The position numbers and the translations under genes were made by a program. A stretch of DNA of 64,000 nt from Actinopolyspora mzabensis (GTDB lineage Bacteria; Actinomycetota; Actinomycetes; Mycobacteriales; Pseudonocardiaceae): NCBI RefSeq assembly GCF_900101095.1, contig NZ_FNFM01000005.1, positions 124,001 through 188,000 of the forward strand, given 5' to 3'. Shown here piece after piece: positions 29,103 through 37,289 of this stretch (positions are counted from its first letter, which is position 1; each line of letters opens with the position of its first letter). Below the pieces are notes generated by a model. It made no database searches and was not told the DNA's origin. It was given only the letters and a program-made list of their open reading frames with translations.

Positions 29103-29747
29103 TCAACCCAACGAGTCCACTATCGCGGGACGTTCCGGGCGGTCCATCCGGACCAGACGGTCCGCCAGCAGATCGGGCCGGATCTCCCGCTGGTAGTCGT
29201 CGAAGGCGGGCAGCTGCCACTCGTCTGCCGCGGCGACCCGTCGCAACAGTACTTTCTCGGACATCCACAGGTGTACCGTGAAATCCGTTTCGAGACCGCC
29301 GCCGAGCAGGAACGGGCCGTCGACGATCACCACCCCGCCCTCGGTGAGGCGCACGCGGTCCATGCGCGGCGAACGGTCCAGTTCCGCATCCCACAGCGCC
29401 GGGAGCACGAGACCGCTGCCTCCCGGCCGCAGCGGTGCGAGGACCTCCCTGGTCAGGGCACCGAAGTCGAACCAGTCGAACCGGAAGGCTTCCGGGTCCC
29501 CGCGGCCCCGCTCCAGTCGAAGTGAGGCCGGACGGACGTAGTCCCACAGCCGTACCCGCAGTACGTGCCGTCCCCGCAGCCGCAGTTGTTCGGCGAGCGA
29601 ATCAGCCAGCTCGCCCGTTCCGGTGAGTGGATGGCCGTCGAGTGCCACCCTGCACCACGGTTGGCCGGTGCCGTCGTGCAGCAGCTCGCTCAACTCGACC
29701 GCCAACAGCTCCCGGCTGGTGGAGCGTACCCGCATTCCTCGTGCCAC
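29103..29747 (-). CDS. Uridine-kinase-like protein with degenerate P-loop
   Basis: The 214-residue protein resembles the NTP-dependent nucleoside/uridine kinase family: RVALDGHPLTGTGELADSLA where the P-loop should be, RVRLWDYVRPASLRLERGRG, GLVLPALWDAELDR and VVIVDGPFLLG. The P-loop reads GHPLTGTGE and lacks the GK[ST] lysine, which looks family-typical in actinobacteria and casts doubt on true kinase activity. Starts at 29747 or 29735 are both possible. The substrate is unknown. Confidence 0.75.
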   Translation of the reverse strand: MARGMRVRSTSRELLAVELSELLHDGTGQPWCRVALDGHPLTGTGELADSLAEQLRLRGRHVLRVRLWDYVRPASLRLERGRGDPEAFRFDWFDFGALTREVLAPLRPGGSGLVLPALWDAELDRSPRMDRVRLTEGGVVIVDGPFLLGGGLETDFTVHLWMSEKVLLRRVAAADEWQLPAFDDYQREIRPDLLADRLVRMDRPERPAIVDSLG

Positions 29748-29786
29748 CGCTTCTCGTGAGGTGGCCCGCCGTGGCGGGCCAAGGTT

Positions 29787-30722
29787 TCAGCCCGGTCCGG
29801 TTCCGCCGATCGTGAGGGTGCCCGCCTCGGCGTCGAGCTCGGCGCTCACCCCGAGCGGCACCGTGAGCTGACCGTCACAGTGCCCGAATCCCAGTTCCCA
29901 CAACATCGGCACTCCGAGATCGCCCAGGACGTCGAGCAGTGTCGCGCGCACGCCCTCGCTCGGTCCGCAGTCCTGCCAGGAGCCCAACACCACCCCGGCG
30001 GCGGCCTCGAACCACCCCGCCCGCCTCAGCTGGGTGAGGTACCGGTCCAGTTGGTAGGGCTGCTCGGTCACGTCCTCCAGCAGGGCGATCCCGGGGTTCG
30101 GTGGTTCGGGCAGTTCTCCGGAGCCGAGCAGCCCGGCCAGTACACTCAGGTTGCCGCCGTGCGTGACGCCCGTCGCGCGCCCACTCCGGAGCGCGGCCGA
30201 GTGCGGGCTGCTCAGCTGCGCCCTCGTCGGCTCGAACAGGGCGCGCCGCAGGTGTTCCCGGGCGGTGGGGTCCTCGGTGAAGGCTTTCGTGGCGATCATC
30301 GGTCCGAACAGGCCCGCCAGTCCCAGCCGCAGGCCGAGCACTTCGTGGAGTGCCGTGGTGTCGCTGGAGCCCACCAGGAGTTTGCCCGGGGCCCGTTCCA
30401 TGGCTCGCCAGTCGAGCCGGGACAGGAGCCGGACACTGCCGTAGCCGCCGCGTGCGCACAACACCGCGCTGATCTCGGGATCGCACCATGCTCTTTCCAG
30501 GTCCGCAGCCCGATCGGCGTCCGAACCGGCCAGGTAGGCCAGCCGGGGATGCCGGTCCGTCACGTGCTCGCCGACCCTGACTCGCAGGCCCCACGATTCG
30601 AGCAGCTCGACACCGGCCCGCAGTTGTTCCTCCGGCACGGGGCCCGCGGGTGCGACCACCGCAACCGTGTCCCCGGTGCGAGGTGGGGGCGGAACGGTGC
30701 GTGCTGCTGTGATCGTCGGCAT
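29787..30722 (-). CDS. LD-carboxypeptidase, S66 family
   Basis: This serine peptidase cleaves the L-Lys/mDap-D-Ala bond of tetrapeptides in peptidoglycan recycling. The catalytic segments are LLVGSSDTTALHEVL (nucleophile Ser), IALLEDVTEQPYQLD (Glu) and WELGFGHCDGQLTVPLG (His), in the correct order. DTVAVVAPAGPVPEE is the typical N-terminus, and no signal peptide is seen, so it is cytosolic. ATG 30722 gives the expected N-terminus; a GTG at 30737 would add five residues. Its presence beside a D-aminopeptidase/peptide transporter suggests cell-wall peptide salvage. Confidence 0.9.
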   Translation of the reverse strand: MPTITAARTVPPPPRTGDTVAVVAPAGPVPEEQLRAGVELLESWGLRVRVGEHVTDRHPRLAYLAGSDADRAADLERAWCDPEISAVLCARGGYGSVRLLSRLDWRAMERAPGKLLVGSSDTTALHEVLGLRLGLAGLFGPMIATKAFTEDPTAREHLRRALFEPTRAQLSSPHSAALRSGRATGVTHGGNLSVLAGLLGSGELPEPPNPGIALLEDVTEQPYQLDRYLTQLRRAGWFEAAAGVVLGSWQDCGPSEGVRATLLDVLGDLGVPMLWELGFGHCDGQLTVPLGVSAELDAEAGTLTIGGTGPG

Positions 30723-31010
30723 GGCCTCATGGTGCACCGTTCGAGGGGTGGCGAAGTGCGCACGGCTGCGATCACTTTCGGTTTCGATTTTGCTACGTTT
30801 GGTGATAGTCGTCCTGCCGCGGAATAACCGAACCCCGTTCGGGTTGTGGCGACGCGAAAGGACGACCGCTGTTCGCGGGCGGCGAACATCGTCCAGCTGG
30901 GGTGGTAGAGGCTCGTGCTACCCGGTGGGCGAGATCGATATCCACGCTGCCAGGAACGATTCCCTTCGCGCGCGAGTGGAAGGGGCTGCATGATCAGCAC
31001 CGCTGTGACT

Positions 31011-31016
31011 TAGTGT
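31011..31016 (+). promoter_or_regulatory. -10 box of the DUF3090 gene
   Basis: TAGTGT ends 10 nt before the ATG at 31027, so the mRNA would have a very short leader or none. Confidence 0.4.
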
Positions 31017-31026
31017 CGAGGGTGTC

Positions 31027-31593
31027 ATGGCTCGTGTCATCCACGTATTCCGTCAGCCCGACCGTTTCATCGTGGGAACGGTCGGTGAGCCCGGCGAACG
31101 CACCTTCTATCTGCAGGCCACCGAGGACTTGCGGACTGTGAGCGTGCAACTGGAAAAACAGCAGGTCTCGGTGCTGACAGAACGCATCGACGCCCTGCTG
31201 GAAGAGGTGCAGCGCCGGTTCGACACCGAACTGCCCTCCGAACCGCCGGACGAACTGGTCGACTCCGGCCCGCTGGAGGTGCCCGTAGAGGAGGAGTTCC
31301 GGGTCGGCACGATGGGGCTCGGTTGGGATGCCGAGACCGAGGCGGTCGTCGTGGAACTGCTCGCGGTCACCGAGGAGGAGGTCGACGAGTCCGTCGTACT
31401 CGACGACACCGACGAAGGGCCGGACGCGGTTCGGGTGTTCCTCAGCGCTGCGCACGCACGTGCCTTCGCGGAGCGTGCGCAGCGAGTGATCGAGGCGGGC
31501 CGGAAACCGTGCCCGCTGTGCTCGGAGCCACTCGATCCGGAGGGCCACATCTGCCCACGGCAGAACGGTTACCGCCGTTCGGAAGAGGAGTAG
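31027..31593 (+). CDS. DUF3090 family protein
   Basis: The 188-residue acidic protein begins MARVIHVFRQPDRFIVGTVG, as is usual for DUF3090. The C-terminus has a zinc-ribbon-like Cys162-x2-Cys165 ... His174, Cys176 cluster (CPLCSEPLDPEGHICP). In actinobacteria it is found beside a PI3/4-kinase-like protein and mshC, as here (Rv2134c region). No activity is known to me. It is separated from the next gene by 6 nt, so the two are cotranscribed. Confidence 0.9.
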   Translation: MARVIHVFRQPDRFIVGTVGEPGERTFYLQATEDLRTVSVQLEKQQVSVLTERIDALLEEVQRRFDTELPSEPPDELVDSGPLEVPVEEEFRVGTMGLGWDAETEAVVVELLAVTEEEVDESVVLDDTDEGPDAVRVFLSAAHARAFAERAQRVIEAGRKPCPLCSEPLDPEGHICPRQNGYRRSEEE

Positions 31594-31599
31594 CGGGTC

Positions 31600-32391
31600 G
31601 TGCTCGCCGACGACGTCGCTCTCGAGCTGCTGCGCGAGGGGAGTCTGGAGGTCCGGGGACGTCTTGTCGAGGCCTCCAACGCCACCCTGCTGTGCACGGT
31701 GGAGAACGACGGGTTGCGGGCAGACTGCGTCTACAAGCCGATGCGTGGTGAACGGCCGCTGTGGGACTTTCCGGACGGCACACTGGCCGGTCGTGAGGTC
31801 GCCGCCTATCTGCTTTCCGAGGCGCTCGGATGGCATCTGGTGCCGCCGACACTGTTACGGGAGGGCCCCCACGGGCCGGGCATGGTGCAACTGTGGGTGG
31901 ACACCGAGCAGGATTCCGAACTGGTCGACATCCGCGCTCCCGAGGACGTGCCCCCGAACTGGCTGACCGTGCTGCACGCGCAGGACGATCAGGGCGATCC
32001 GGTCGTGCTCGCCCACTCCGACCACGACGAGCTGCGTAAGCTGACCCTGTTCGACGTGGTGCTCAACAACGCGGACCGGAAGGGCGGTCACGTGCTGTGC
32101 ACCTCGCGGGGGCGCGTGCTCGGTATCGATCACGGCGTGAGTCTCAACGCCGACGACAAGCTGCGCACCGTGTTGTGGGGCTGGCTCGGCCAAGCACTCC
32201 ACGAAACGGAGGTCCGCTCCCTCGAACGGCTGCGAGCTGAGCTGGACGGCGAGTTCGCCGCCGGGTTGGTCGAGCACATCACACCGAAAGAGGTTCAGGC
32301 CCTGCGGGGCCGGGTCGACCGGTTGTTGCGGGGTGGGGTGTTCCCGGCGCCCTCCGGGGAGTGGCCCGCCATACCCTGGCCCCCCTTCTGA
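31600..32391 (+). CDS. SCO1664-family protein (PI3/4-kinase-like fold)
   Basis: The 263-residue protein has the scattered motifs of the HipA/PI3-kinase fold: VYKPMRGERPLWDFP (nucleotide Lys), LFDVVLNNADRKGGHVL (catalytic loop with Asp and Asn) and GIDHGVS (metal Asp). It accompanies DUF3090 proteins in many actinobacteria. Whether it phosphorylates a lipid or a protein is unknown. The GTG start is preceded by GAGGAG. Copy B of the dispersed hairpin element follows 39 nt after the stop. Confidence 0.85.
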   Translation: MLADDVALELLREGSLEVRGRLVEASNATLLCTVENDGLRADCVYKPMRGERPLWDFPDGTLAGREVAAYLLSEALGWHLVPPTLLREGPHGPGMVQLWVDTEQDSELVDIRAPEDVPPNWLTVLHAQDDQGDPVVLAHSDHDELRKLTLFDVVLNNADRKGGHVLCTSRGRVLGIDHGVSLNADDKLRTVLWGWLGQALHETEVRSLERLRAELDGEFAAGLVEHITPKEVQALRGRVDRLLRGGVFPAPSGEWPAIPWPPF

Positions 32392-32430
32392 CGTGAACCT
32401 TTTCCGCTCGGTTGTCCGGGACACTCGGGT

Positions 32431-32595
32431 GGCGGAACCTCTGGCACGGCTCTCGCTGTGGGTGCCCCGACATCGGGTAGCGACCTACACAACGTCGGGG
32501 CCGTCCTCGCGAGAGCCGCCCCGGAGAACCCGCGGCGGTGCGGGTTGCGTGGATGGTGGGAGTTCAGCCTCCGCCGAAGCGGCGCGGCGATTTCG
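32431..32595 (+). repeat. Dispersed double-hairpin intergenic element, copy B
   Basis: It starts GGCGGAACCTCTGGCACGG, 39 nt after the SCO1664-family stop. The outer stem CGGCTCTCG/CGAGAGCCG is intact. The inner stem is GCCCCGAC with GTCGGGGC, whereas copies A and C have GGCCCGAC with GTCGGGCC: both partners of one base pair have changed together. A distal segment ends GATTTCGAGAGAAATCG, shared with copy D. Confidence 0.8.
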
Positions 32596-32666
32596 AGAGA
32601 AATCGACACCGGAGGCCCCGGGGCGGGAAAGCTCCGGCCCGTCACGGGTCACTCAACCGTGGCGGC

Positions 32667-32672
32667 TAGGGT
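32667..32672 (+). promoter_or_regulatory. -10 box of mshC
   Basis: TAGGGT ends 7 nt before the mshC ATG at 32680 with no Shine-Dalgarno between, predicting a leaderless mRNA. Confidence 0.5.
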
Positions 32673-32679
32673 CGGACTC

Positions 32680-33915
32680 ATGCAACCCTGGTCATCGGTT
32701 TCCGTGCCCAGCCTGCCCGGTACTGCGCATCCACTGCGACTGTTCGATACCGCCACCGGCGAAGTAAAACCGGTCGGTACCGGTTCCGGGGTGCGGATGT
32801 ACGTCTGCGGCATCACCCCCTACGATGCGACCCATCTCGGTCACGCCGCCACATACATCGCCTACGACCTGGTGCACCGCATCTGGTTGGACAACGGCAG
32901 TGATGTGCACTACGTGCAGAACGTCACAGACATCGACGACCCGCTGCTGGAGCGTGCCACGCACGACAACGAGGACTGGGTCGTGCTCGGGATGCGCGAG
33001 ACCGCGCTGTTCCGCGAGGACATGGCCGCGCTGCGCGTACTGCCACCGCGGGACTTCATCGGAGCGGTGGAGTCGATCCCGGAGATCGAGCAGGCCGTGA
33101 CCAAACTGCTTTCCTCCGGCGCGGCCTACCGGCTCGACGCCGAGTTTCCGGATATCTACTTCCGGCACGACGCCACCGGCAGGCTCGGTTACGAGTCCCG
33201 TTACACCAGAGCCGAGATGACGGAGGTGTTCCCGGACCGAGGTGGCGACCCGGACCGGCCGGGCAAGGAGCATCCCCTCGACGCCCTGTTGTGGCGCATG
33301 GCTCGTCCGGACGAACCCTCCTGGGACTCCGAGCTGGGAGCGGGGCGTCCCGGCTGGCATCTGGAGTGCTCGGTGATCGCCCTGAACAGGCTCGGGATCG
33401 GATTCGACCTGCAGGGCGGCGGCTCGGATCTGGCTTTTCCGCACCACGAGTTCAGTGCCGCGCACGCGGAAGCGCTGACCGGGCAACATCCCTTCGCGGG
33501 CCACTACTCGCACGCCGGGATGGTGGGACTGGACGGCCAGAAGATGTCCAAGTCCAAGGGCAACCTAGTGTTCGTCTCCCGGTTGCGTGGCGATCGGGTG
33601 GATCCGATGGCCATTCGGTTGGCGTTGCTGAGCGGTCACTACCGGGCCGATCGTTCGTGGAACGCCGATCTGCTCACCACCGGTGCTGCCAGGCTCTCCC
33701 GCTGGCGGCAGGCTGCGGAGCTCTCGGCGGGTCCCGCCGCCGACTCGACTCTCGACCGGTTGCGTGAGCGGCTCAGCGACGACCTCGACACCGAAGGGGC
33801 GCTGCGCGCCGTGGACGCCTGGGTCGACGAGGCGCTGTACGACGGGGGTGAGGACACGACAGCCCCCGCGACGATCCGCCGTGCGGTGGACGCCCTGCTG
33901 GGCGTGGCCCTGTAA
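32680..33915 (+). CDS. mshC: Mycothiol ligase MshC (L-cysteine:GlcN-Ins ligase)
   Basis: MshC joins cysteine to glucosaminyl-inositol, the third step of mycothiol synthesis. It derives from cysteinyl-tRNA synthetase: [16 protein letters not shown] holds the zinc Cys and HIGH-like motif, [10 protein letters not shown] a second Cys, and QKMSKSKGN the KMSKS loop. At 411 residues it lacks the tRNA anticodon domain of CysS, the feature separating MshC from CysS. ATG 32680 is selected by length and by the -10 box TAGGGT 7 nt upstream. DUF3090 and SCO1664-like genes upstream fit the known neighbourhood. Confidence 0.95.
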   Translation: MQPWSSVSVPSLPGTAHPLRLFDTATGEVKPVGTGSGVRMYVCGITPYDATHLGHAATYIAYDLVHRIWLDNGSDVHYVQNVTDIDDPLLERATHDNEDWVVLGMRETALFREDMAALRVLPPRDFIGAVESIPEIEQAVTKLLSSGAAYRLDAEFPDIYFRHDATGRLGYESRYTRAEMTEVFPDRGGDPDRPGKEHPLDALLWRMARPDEPSWDSELGAGRPGWHLECSVIALNRLGIGFDLQGGGSDLAFPHHEFSAAHAEALTGQHPFAGHYSHAGMVGLDGQKMSKSKGNLVFVSRLRGDRVDPMAIRLALLSGHYRADRSWNADLLTTGAARLSRWRQAAELSAGPAADSTLDRLRERLSDDLDTEGALRAVDAWVDEALYDGGEDTTAPATIRRAVDALLGVAL

Positions 33916-34501
33916 CCTCGCCCTCCCCCGAAACCGGGAACGGAAGTACGTTCGGCGCCTCCGCCGCAGGGGCGCCACTTCCGATTCCGGTTCGGAAATC
34001 CCGTCGGTCGCGGTGGTCGGCCCGAGCATCCCGACCGGCGGAATTTCGTCGTCAGGACGGTATTCTCCGTTTTCGGTGGCAATAGGAACCCGTGCCGCCC
34101 GCTTCCGGCGTTTTTCACGGCATTCCGTGGTTGTCGACTTCGGTGTGTGTGACGCGTTTCCGAGAGTTTCCCCGGTCTCACCCCGGTTGCCCCGTACTGC
34201 GGCGATACCGCGCGGCGTGGTGCGGCCGTGCGCTGCTTTCACCGCTCCTCCCGATCTTCCTGCCGGCAGACGGGGGCGGGTGAAAAGATGGTGATCGCAA
34301 CATTCGGCTCGGGTTTTTGTTCCGGTGAGCTGGGAAAATGCTCTTGTTCGTCGAATTTTCGGTAATATGCGACAACCACAGGCCACCCCACGGGCCAATA
34401 GGAACACCACGTAGACTTCCGCCAACCGATCTGATTGGATCTCGTGACACGAGTCCGCACGAAGCCCGGATCGGTAATAGGTGCTTTGGTTGCGAGGTGG
34501 G
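33916..34501. other. Long intergenic region between mshC and the conservon
   Basis: This 586-nt spacer begins with a hairpin (CGGAAGT 33941-33947 and GGCGCC 33954-33959 with GGCGCC and ACTTCCG 33971-33983), a probable mshC terminator. It is AT-richer at 34290-34450, with TAATAT (34363-34368) and TAATAG (34475-34480) as possible -10 boxes for cvnA. No gene is supported. Confidence 0.5.
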
Positions 34502-35818
34502 ATGGTGAGTCGGGTATGGGAGATGCTCGAACGCTCGCGCAGATCGTTACGGGACGGTGCGGCGAGACAGCGGTTGGAAGGCTCGACCAGACAACTGCTG
34601 CAGCGTTCACGGGACACCGTGGCGCAGATTATCGGCCCTGCGCCGTCGCGTGAGCCGAGTTCGCAGGATGTGCTGGCAGGGGTCTGCTCCAGTGTCGCCT
34701 TGCGTGATCTGAACCTTGTGGACTCGCTGCTCGAACAACTGGAACAGATGGAGTCCGAAGAGGACGATCCGGAGTCGTTGGATCGCCTCTATCGGCTCGA
34801 CCACCTGGCCACCCGGCTGCGGCGCAACGGTGAGAACCTCCGGGTGCTGGCCGGGCGGGACGCCGGTGGTGCGAAGCCCGAGACGGCTTCACTGGTCGAC
34901 GTGATCCGTGCGGGTATGTCGTCCATCGAGCACTACAACCGGGTGGAACTCGGCAGGGTGACCGAGCTCGGTGTGGTCGGGTTCGCCGCGGACGACGTCA
35001 GCAGGCTGCTCGCGGAACTGCTGGACAACGCCACGGCGCATTCCCCGCCGAATTCGTCCGTGACCATCAGCGCGCACCTGACCGAGCAGGGCAGCATGAT
35101 GGTGCGTGTCGAGGACGCCGGTATCGGCCTCCCCGCGGCGAGGCTCTCCGCGCTCAACGAACGATTGGCGAGTGCCCCGGTGCTCGATCGCAACGCGGTG
35201 CGCCACATGGGGTTGGCCGTGGTGCGCAGAATCTCGGGCAAACACGGTATTCGGGTCTGGTTGGCGCGTCGTGCGCCACACGGGACGACTGCCTCGGTGT
35301 TGCTGCCGCCCTCCCTGGTGCACGAGAACGCGGCTTCCGCCACCGGCGGGTCGAGGCAGCCTCGGGTGTCCGAGGAACCGGCGATCCCGAGCATGCGTTC
35401 CGCGGGAGCGAACGCGGACTCGCGGGGGACCACGGAACCGCGGGGGACCACGGAACCACGGGCCAACGCGGTGGCCGAAACCCCGTCCGAATCCACGGAG
35501 GCCGGTGTGGAAACTCCCGAGGTGGCGACCGAGCCCGTTTGGCCCTCCGAGGAGCAGGCGGCGGCGCAGCAGGACCAGTCGCAGCCCGCCACCACGGCCA
35601 ACGGATTGCCACGCAGGGTTTCGCAGAGCCTGAAGGGATCCGCCGGTGGCGGGAACCGGCCCGCCGCGCCCGCTCGGGAACCCCACTCCGACGACACGGA
35701 ACGCGACATCCGCGAGAGCCATCAGCAGCTGCTCTCCGACCTGGGAGATTTCGCCGAGGGCGAGTTGGAAGCCAGGCAGCACAACGAAACCGACGATGCC
35801 GAGAGGTCACAGCAGTGA
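34502..35818 (+). CDS. cvnA: Conservon sensor-type ATPase CvnA (short, soluble form)
   Basis: CvnA proteins are histidine-kinase-like partners of the CvnB-D membrane-associated G-protein-like module. In 438 residues, the helical region carries RLDHLATRLRRNGENL with His101, then an HATPase domain with N-box ELLDNATAH (172-180), DAGIGL and a G2 MGLAVVRRISGKHG. The C-terminal ~160 residues are disordered and Thr/Pro/Glu-rich, with an 18-bp repeat. Unlike most CvnA proteins there are no membrane helices or extracellular sensor domain, so its signal is probably internal. ATG 34502 follows GAGGTGG. Confidence 0.88.
   Translation: MVSRVWEMLERSRRSLRDGAARQRLEGSTRQLLQRSRDTVAQIIGPAPSREPSSQDVLAGVCSSVALRDLNLVDSLLEQLEQMESEEDDPESLDRLYRLDHLATRLRRNGENLRVLAGRDAGGAKPETASLVDVIRAGMSSIEHYNRVELGRVTELGVVGFAADDVSRLLAELLDNATAHSPPNSSVTISAHLTEQGSMMVRVEDAGIGLPAARLSALNERLASAPVLDRNAVRHMGLAVVRRISGKHGIRVWLARRAPHGTTASVLLPPSLVHENAASATGGSRQPRVSEEPAIPSMRSAGANADSRGTTEPRGTTEPRANAVAETPSESTEAGVETPEVATEPVWPSEEQAAAQQDQSQPATTANGLPRRVSQSLKGSAGGGNRPAAPAREPHSDDTERDIRESHQQLLSDLGDFAEGELEARQHNETDDAERSQQ
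35421..35456 (+). repeat. 18-bp tandem repeat inside cvnA
   Basis: The unit CGCGGGGGACCACGGAAC occurs twice, encoding RGTTEP twice in the disordered tail of CvnA. Confidence 0.85.
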
Positions 35819-36258
35819 CGGCTGCAGAGAACAATGCCCAGTCCGCGAATTTCGACTGGCTGGTCGACGATTTCGTGCACCGGGTGCACGGTGCCACCCA
35901 CGCGTTGATCCTGTCGGCGGATGGCTTGCCACTGGCTGCTTCCTCCTCGGTCACCTCCGATGAGTCCGAGCAGCTCGCGGCGATCTCCAGCGGCATGCTC
36001 AGCCTGGCGCACCACGGTTCCTCGTTGTTCGACAAGGGTGAATGCGAACAGATCATTCTCCGGCTGCGGCACGGATACTTTCTGTTCATGGGGATCGGTT
36101 CCGGCGCGGGACTCGCCGTGCTGACCTCGGCCGAGGCGCAGATGCGCGTAGTCGCCTACGAGATGACCCAGTTCGTGGAAAACACCGGGCACGCGTTGAC
36201 CCCGGAGGTCCGTGCCGACTTAAGGCGCGTCGTAACCGCGCGAAGGCCGCGTGACTGA
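35815..36258 (+). CDS. cvnB: Roadblock/LC7 domain protein CvnB
   Basis: A 147-residue roadblock/LC7 domain (NFDWLVDDFVHRVHGATHAL ... DGLPLAASS ... MQFVENT-like end), the subunit that binds and regulates the CvnD GTPase. The GTG start overlaps the cvnA stop by 4 nt (GTGA), so translation is coupled. Confidence 0.93.
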   Translation: MTAAENNAQSANFDWLVDDFVHRVHGATHALILSADGLPLAASSSVTSDESEQLAAISSGMLSLAHHGSSLFDKGECEQIILRLRHGYFLFMGIGSGAGLAVLTSAEAQMRVVAYEMTQFVENTGHALTPEVRADLRRVVTARRPRD

Positions 36259-36276
36259 TCGGTTAAAGGAAGACCC

Positions 36277-36648
36277 ATGGTCACACACTCACAGAACCAG
36301 CGGGAAAGCCGCAGTAGCCGGGTGCGGCCCTACGCGCTCACGCACGGACGAACCCGTACCCGGCACCAGCTTCTCGTGGAAACGATGATTTCGGTGTCCG
36401 ACTACGACCCCGAGCTCGCCGAAAAGCTGCTTCCGGAATCCCGGTCGGTTTACGAGCACGCCCGACGGCCGATATCGCTGGCCGAACTGTCCGCCTCGCT
36501 GAACATCCCGCTCGGGGTGATTCGAGTGCTGGTCAGCGACCTGGCCACGGAAGGGGCGATCGTCATTCATCCCACCGGACAGGCTTACAGTTACGATCAC
36601 AATATCCTCGAGAGGATTCTCGATGGCCTCAACAAGCTCTCCGCGTGA
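36277..36648 (+). CDS. cvnC: DUF742 protein CvnC
   Basis: A 123-residue DUF742 protein with the expected RVRPYALTHGRTR start and a winged-helix-like core (LSLAELSASLNIPLGVIRVLVSDL). It is part of the conservon quartet. Its end overlaps cvnD by 26 nt, as in Streptomyces conservons. Confidence 0.93.
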   Translation: MVTHSQNQRESRSSRVRPYALTHGRTRTRHQLLVETMISVSDYDPELAEKLLPESRSVYEHARRPISLAELSASLNIPLGVIRVLVSDLATEGAIVIHPTGQAYSYDHNILERILDGLNKLSA

Positions 36649-37219
36649 CCAGTCCGAGCTGATGCTCTCGGCGAAGATCGTGGTCGCGGGTGGATTCGGA
36701 GTCGGCAAGACCACGTTCGTGTCCTCGGTGTCCGAGGTCACTCCCTTGAATACCGAGGCGTGGATGACCGAGGCCAGCGAAGGCGTGGACGATCTCGATC
36801 CCGCCGGGGAGAAGACGACCACCACCGTGGCGATGGATTTCGGGCGTATTCAGTTGCACCCGGACCTGATGCTCTACCTGTTCGGAACTCCCGGTCAGTC
36901 CCGTTTCTGGTTCCTCTGGGACGACCTGGCCCGAGGTGCGCTGGGCGCGGTCGTGCTGGTCGACACCAGACGAATAGCGGAGTCGTTCGCCGCGATCAAC
37001 TACTTCGAGCACGACTCGGACATCCCGTTCGTAGTGGCAGTCAACCTCTTCGAGGGAGCGTTGACCCACGAGCTGGAGGAGATCCGCGAAGCACTCGCGA
37101 TCGCTCCGGACGTTCCATTGATCACCTGCGACGCACGTGATTCATTGTCCACTGTAGATGCTTTACGGACGTTGGTTACCCACACGATGCGGTTGAACGT
37201 GACGCACGGCGCCGCGTGA
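36623..37219 (+). CDS. cvnD: Small Ras-like GTPase CvnD
   Basis: This 198-residue ATP/GTP-binding protein is the switch of the conservon. It has P-loop GGFGVGKT (23-30), a switch-II-like LYLFGTPGQSRFWFLWDDL, and VAVNLFEG in place of the NKxD specificity motif. The start lies inside cvnC, and the end is followed after 70 nt by a flavoprotein gene on the same strand. Confidence 0.94.
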   Translation: MASTSSPRDQSELMLSAKIVVAGGFGVGKTTFVSSVSEVTPLNTEAWMTEASEGVDDLDPAGEKTTTTVAMDFGRIQLHPDLMLYLFGTPGQSRFWFLWDDLARGALGAVVLVDTRRIAESFAAINYFEHDSDIPFVVAVNLFEGALTHELEEIREALAIAPDVPLITCDARDSLSTVDALRTLVTHTMRLNVTHGAA

Positions 37220-37289
37220 TCCGTCGCCGTGTCCCACGGGGGACCGGTGTCGTCGTGGAAGGGTCTCGTCGGGTGAAAGGAAGGGTGCG

